A stretch of DNA of 8,096 nucleotides. Origin: Chthoniobacter flavus. Lineage in GTDB: Bacteria; Verrucomicrobiota; Verrucomicrobiia; Chthoniobacterales; DYNR01. Location: contig DYNR01000103.1 of NCBI GenBank assembly GCA_020720945.1, forward strand, positions 1-8,096. Direction: 5' to 3'. A program made the position numbers and the translations under genes. The notes beneath the pieces were generated by a model. The model did no database searches, had not been told where the DNA came from, and worked only from the letters and a program-made list of their open reading frames with translations. Below, one piece after another: positions 5,515 to 8,096 of the stretch (position 1 is its first letter; each line of letters opens with the position of its first letter).

Positions 5515-6456
5515 ATGGAATGGATCAAGTCGAATTATGATAGGGTCGCGCTGGCGGTTGTCGCGTTGATCTGCTTGTTGCTGTGTGCGTTATCGGTTTC
5601 GTGGGCTTTTGCTTTTTCCGATTTTTTTGCGGAGAGGAATTCCAAGAAACCGAAGGATGGGAAGGTGGGAGCGGCGGAATTGGCATCGCTATCCGAGGGA
5701 GGGAAAGCTCTCGCAAACCCCGGCAAATGGAACCCGTATGATGGGGCGATGCTCGCTTCTCGCGTTTATATTTTTAAGGGCGGCGAGTTGATCGATCCTT
5801 TCGAGGGCGACAAACCTTTGCATCCTCCCGTGCCCAACGATTGGTTGATCAAGTATGACTTGGATTATTCCCAAAACAACATTTTGAACTCCGATCCCGA
5901 CGGGGATGGTTTCACGGTTTTGGAGGAATGGAAAACCGGGGCAGACCCGACCGATAGCAAGTCGATGCCGCCTTACTGGAGCAAGTTGCGCCTCTCCAAT
6001 TTCGAGCGCATTCCTTTCAAGGTCAAGTTCAGCGGAACCCCCGATGGCGGGCAAACCTTCACGATCAATTTCATCGACGATAGAAGCAAGCCTACGGGTT
6101 TTTTGGAGATGAACGAGACCGTAAAAATTGCCGGAGTTCCTTACACTCTCGTGAAATACGAAGCCAAGACCGTGACTACGAACGACTTCGAAAAAGATGT
6201 TTCCGAGTTGACTCTGGAAGACAAGACGACGGGCGAAAAGATCGTTTTGGTTTGCAACCAGATCATCGATTCCCCGACCATTTATGCCGTGTTTCTGAAT
6301 CTGCTCGATGGGCAACCTCTCCCAAAAGTTAAAAAAGGAGATTCGTTCACCATGCCGCAAGCTCCCGATCAAAGCTTTCTTCTGGAAGATATTTCGGATG
6401 AAAAAGCGGTGATCGTCAACCAGGCCACCGGGGAAAAACTGGAGATTCTCCGATGA
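5515..6456 (+). CDS. Amuc_1099 family pilus-system membrane protein with EF-hand-like loop (PilP position)
   Basis: A 313-residue protein with a short cytoplasmic start (MEWIKSNYDR), one membrane segment at about 11-34, and a periplasmic remainder. Residues 127-138 (DPDGDGFTVLEE) form a 12-residue EF-hand-like loop with Asp127, Asp129, Asp131 and Glu138 at the usual calcium-binding positions. TGADPTDS follows, a pattern common in dockerin-like and thrombospondin type-3 calcium repeats. The rest is rich in predicted strands, including GQTFTINFIDD, and two similar segments near 268-313 (KGDSFTMP and EKAVIVNQATGEKLEI) that resemble small beta modules. It occupies the place of PilP, the inner-membrane protein that reaches the secretin, although PilP is normally a lipoprotein. 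Order and size match Amuc_1099 of Akkermansia. The role as PilP equivalent is inference. ATG 5515 is supported by the AGGAGG 8 nt upstream. Confidence 0.82.
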   Translation: MEWIKSNYDRVALAVVALICLLLCALSVSWAFAFSDFFAERNSKKPKDGKVGAAELASLSEGGKALANPGKWNPYDGAMLASRVYIFKGGELIDPFEGDKPLHPPVPNDWLIKYDLDYSQNNILNSDPDGDGFTVLEEWKTGADPTDSKSMPPYWSKLRLSNFERIPFKVKFSGTPDGGQTFTINFIDDRSKPTGFLEMNETVKIAGVPYTLVKYEAKTVTTNDFEKDVSELTLEDKTTGEKIVLVCNQIIDSPTIYAVFLNLLDGQPLPKVKKGDSFTMPQAPDQSFLLEDISDEKAVIVNQATGEKLEILR

Positions 6457-6507
6457 TGCCCAAACGGAGCTTGTTTTTTTCGAAAGGAAATTTCGTTTCT
6501 TCTATTT

Positions 6508-6534
6508 ACAAGTCCAAAAAAACCTGTTACTTGT
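6508..6534 (+). promoter_or_regulatory. Inverted repeat ACAAGT-N15-ACTTGT upstream of the secretin gene
   Basis: The 122-nt gap between the Amuc_1099-like stop and the secretin start holds a perfect 6-bp inverted repeat, with half-sites at 6508-6513 and 6529-6534 whose centres are 21 nt apart, about two helical turns. That spacing would suit a dimeric regulator, but short inverted repeats arise easily by chance. I see no convincing -10/-35 pair or terminator in the gap. Confidence 0.2.
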
Positions 6535-6578
6535 CACTCCTCCTTGATCGTAATTTGCCCTCACCTGACTTAACCACT

Positions 6579-8096
6579 ATGATAAATCGGTCTCATATTC
6601 CCTCTGGACGCACGCTTTCAATTGCTTGCGCATTTGCGTTACCCCTTCTCGTGCAAGGAGTTGCACAAGGAACTCCGATTCCTCCTCCCACGATTCAAGG
6701 GACGGCGGAACGCGAGATCCAGAAGCGCCAAAAGGTCGCGGATTCTTATGCCCCAGAAATGGTGGCAAAGGGGGCGGATGCGATGGCATCGAAAGATTAC
6801 GAGTCGGCGTTCACCTATTACCGTGCGGCGGTCGATGCGTTGCCGTTGGGGGGGGCGGCGACCGAGAAGGTTCGGGATCAAGCTCTCGATGGTTTTTGTG
6901 ATGCGGCACTCAGCTTGGCAAAGCAGCGGGTTTCCGAAGGGCGATTTGCGGATGCCGAAGAAATCGTCCCCGTTGTTTTGAAATATGCGCCCAACAACAA
7001 AGCCGCGTTGGCGTTGGAGAAACAGCTCAAAGATCCCTCCTATTTCAACAGGACAAACACTCCGAAGTATGTGGCGCAAGTCGAAGAAGTAAAACGGCTT
7101 TTGAATGAGGCGGACGGGTATTACCAATCTGGTCGTTACGATTTGGCTTTCCGCCGTTACGAGCAGGTGTTGAATGTGGATCGCTACAATATCGCCGCCC
7201 GCCGTGGGATGGAAAGGGTGAACTCGGCACGCCAACAGTATGCGAGCTCGGCATACAGCCAGACGCGGGGCGACATGATCACCAAGGTGGAAAAGGCTTG
7301 GGAGTTGCCCGTGAAGCGTTACGATCTCGGGGTTTCTTCGATTATCGAACAGCCGCAGATCGAGATGACGGGATCCCAGTTGGTCAACGATAAACTCAAT
7401 ACGATCATCGTCCCCAAAATCGAGTTCACTGACACTTCGGTTCCCGAGGCCATCCAGTATATCAAACAGAGGTCTGTGGCGTTGGATGTCAATGAGCCGG
7501 ATCCCGCCCGCAGGGGGGTAAACATTGTTTTGATGCTGGATCCGACGACCCAGAAGGTGGAGAGTTTGCCGCGGGTTTCTTTGCAGCTCCAAAATGCACC
7601 TTTAGGAGAGGTTTTGAACTATGTGGCGCAAGCGGCAGGGTTGAAAACAAAGATTGAGGCGTATGCGGTGGCGATTGTGCCGATGGACGCGAATACCGAG
7701 GTGCTTTTGACCAAGGAATACAGTGTTCCGCCTTCGTTCATTAGTTCTATGCCGGGAGGAAAAGGAAGCGGGAATTCGAATGCGTTAGCAACTCGTGCCG
7801 GGGCAAAGGAAATTTTGGAGGGTTCGGGAGTGACCTTTCCTCCTGGGGCATCTGCGCAGTTTGTTCCGAATAGCAGCAAGTTGATTGTTCGCAATACCCC
7901 CGCTAACTTGAGCGTCATCGACTCGCTGGTGGAGATTGCTTTGGCGACCCCCCCGACGCAGGTGCAAATCCAGTCGAAGTTCTTGGAGGTGACCCAGAAC
8001 AATATGCAAGAGCTAGGGTTGGATTGGCTTGTTGGCCAGTTTGCTATGCCGTTTGGGAGTGGGGTTTACGGAAGCGGTGGGACGCAGGGAAATCAG
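6579..8096 (+). CDS. pilQ: Type IV pilus secretin with TPR N-terminus (Amuc_1098/PilQ-like), partial at 3' end
   Basis: The first 506 codons of the outer-membrane pore protein through which the pilus would exit; the frame is open to the window end and the C-terminal beta-barrel is missing. Residues 1-30 are a signal peptide (hydrophobic 13-28, cleavage near VAQ-G). TPR-like helical repeats follow at about 55-85 (KDYESAFTYYRAAVDALP) and 174-208 (YQSGRYDLAFRRYEQVLNVD), with related helices between. Residues about 276-366 look like an N0/STN-type domain, with IEFTDTSVPEAIQYI, VNIVL and VSLQLQNAPLGEVLNYVAQ. Residues 428-455 (FVPNSSKLIVRNTPANLSVI) are a secretin N-domain. Residues 459-484 begin the secretin core, with IQSKFLEVTQNNMQELGLDW. 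Classical PilQ carries AMIN domains instead of TPRs. ATG 6579 gives a proper signal peptide; no Shine-Dalgarno sequence precedes it. Its place last in the pilus gene set fits Amuc_1098. Confidence 0.9.
   Translation, partial: MINRSHIPSGRTLSIACAFALPLLVQGVAQGTPIPPPTIQGTAEREIQKRQKVADSYAPEMVAKGADAMASKDYESAFTYYRAAVDALPLGGAATEKVRDQALDGFCDAALSLAKQRVSEGRFADAEEIVPVVLKYAPNNKAALALEKQLKDPSYFNRTNTPKYVAQVEEVKRLLNEADGYYQSGRYDLAFRRYEQVLNVDRYNIAARRGMERVNSARQQYASSAYSQTRGDMITKVEKAWELPVKRYDLGVSSIIEQPQIEMTGSQLVNDKLNTIIVPKIEFTDTSVPEAIQYIKQRSVALDVNEPDPARRGVNIVLMLDPTTQKVESLPRVSLQLQNAPLGEVLNYVAQAAGLKTKIEAYAVAIVPMDANTEVLLTKEYSVPPSFISSMPGGKGSGNSNALATRAGAKEILEGSGVTFPPGASAQFVPNSSKLIVRNTPANLSVIDSLVEIALATPPTQVQIQSKFLEVTQNNMQELGLDWLVGQFAMPFGSGVYGSGGTQGNQ

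Noticed and set aside
6457..6480. Terminator between the Amuc_1099-like and secretin genes (AAAC...GTTT followed by T run)
   Set aside because: The stem is only four Watson-Crick pairs plus wobbles; a run of eight T alone is not sufficient.
6639..7592. A 317-codon minus-strand frame and a 119-codon plus-strand frame (6622-6981) at the secretin
   Set aside because: The uninterrupted frame from ATG 6579 encodes a signal peptide, TPRs and secretin domains across the whole stretch, so these are shadows.
7948..7954. C7 run as a possible frameshift in the secretin
   Set aside because: The frame continues on both sides with the expected secretin sequence (TPPTQVQIQ), so no shift is indicated.

Overview
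This window looks like chromosomal DNA from a member of the Verrucomicrobiota. The inference rests on five consecutive plus-strand genes that match, in order and in protein character, the type IV pilus-like cluster of Akkermansia muciniphila (Amuc_1102 - 1101 - 1100 - 1099 - 1098). The proteins look divergent from the Akkermansia versions I remember, so I would guess another verrucomicrobial lineage rather than Akkermansia itself. Family assignments come from reading the translations and from memory of those families; no database search was run.

Layout. Positions 1-1894 carry a two-membrane-segment methyl-accepting chemotaxis protein with a NIT-type (nitrate/nitrite-sensing-like) periplasmic sensor. 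Its 5' end is broken in this sequence. A good N-terminus begins at ATG 39 but runs into TGA at 75-77, directly after a run of seven T, while the rest of the protein is open in another frame from 74. From 1894 to about 2040 lies a short junction flanked by inverted arrays of a 9-bp repeat; the arrays also encode the tail of the receptor and the signal peptide of the next gene. From 1959 to the end is the pilus operon: a secreted Amuc_1102-like protein; a PilM protein fused to a PilN-like membrane domain; an Amuc_1100-like PilO-type protein; an Amuc_1099-like membrane-anchored protein with an EF-hand-like loop; and the first 506 codons of a TPR-containing secretin (Amuc_1098/PilQ-like), which runs off the window.

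How the genes work together. The fused PilM-PilN protein would form the cytoplasmic actin-like ring and its inner-membrane anchor. The Amuc_1100-like protein would be the PilO-type partner. The Amuc_1099-like protein sits where PilP is in classical operons and would span the periplasm towards the secretin, the outer-membrane exit pore. The window contains no pilin, no PilB/PilT motor ATPase, no PilC platform protein and no prepilin peptidase; these must be encoded elsewhere if the system is complete. The receptor next door could link chemosensing to the pilus, by analogy with PilJ of Pseudomonas, but that link is inferred only from adjacency.

The points most worth a second look are the T7 frameshift or slippage site in the receptor, the PilM-PilN fusion with its Lys/Pro-rich insert, the EF-hand-like loop in the PilP-position protein, the N-terminal motif shared by the two downstream membrane proteins, and the inverted 9-bp repeats.
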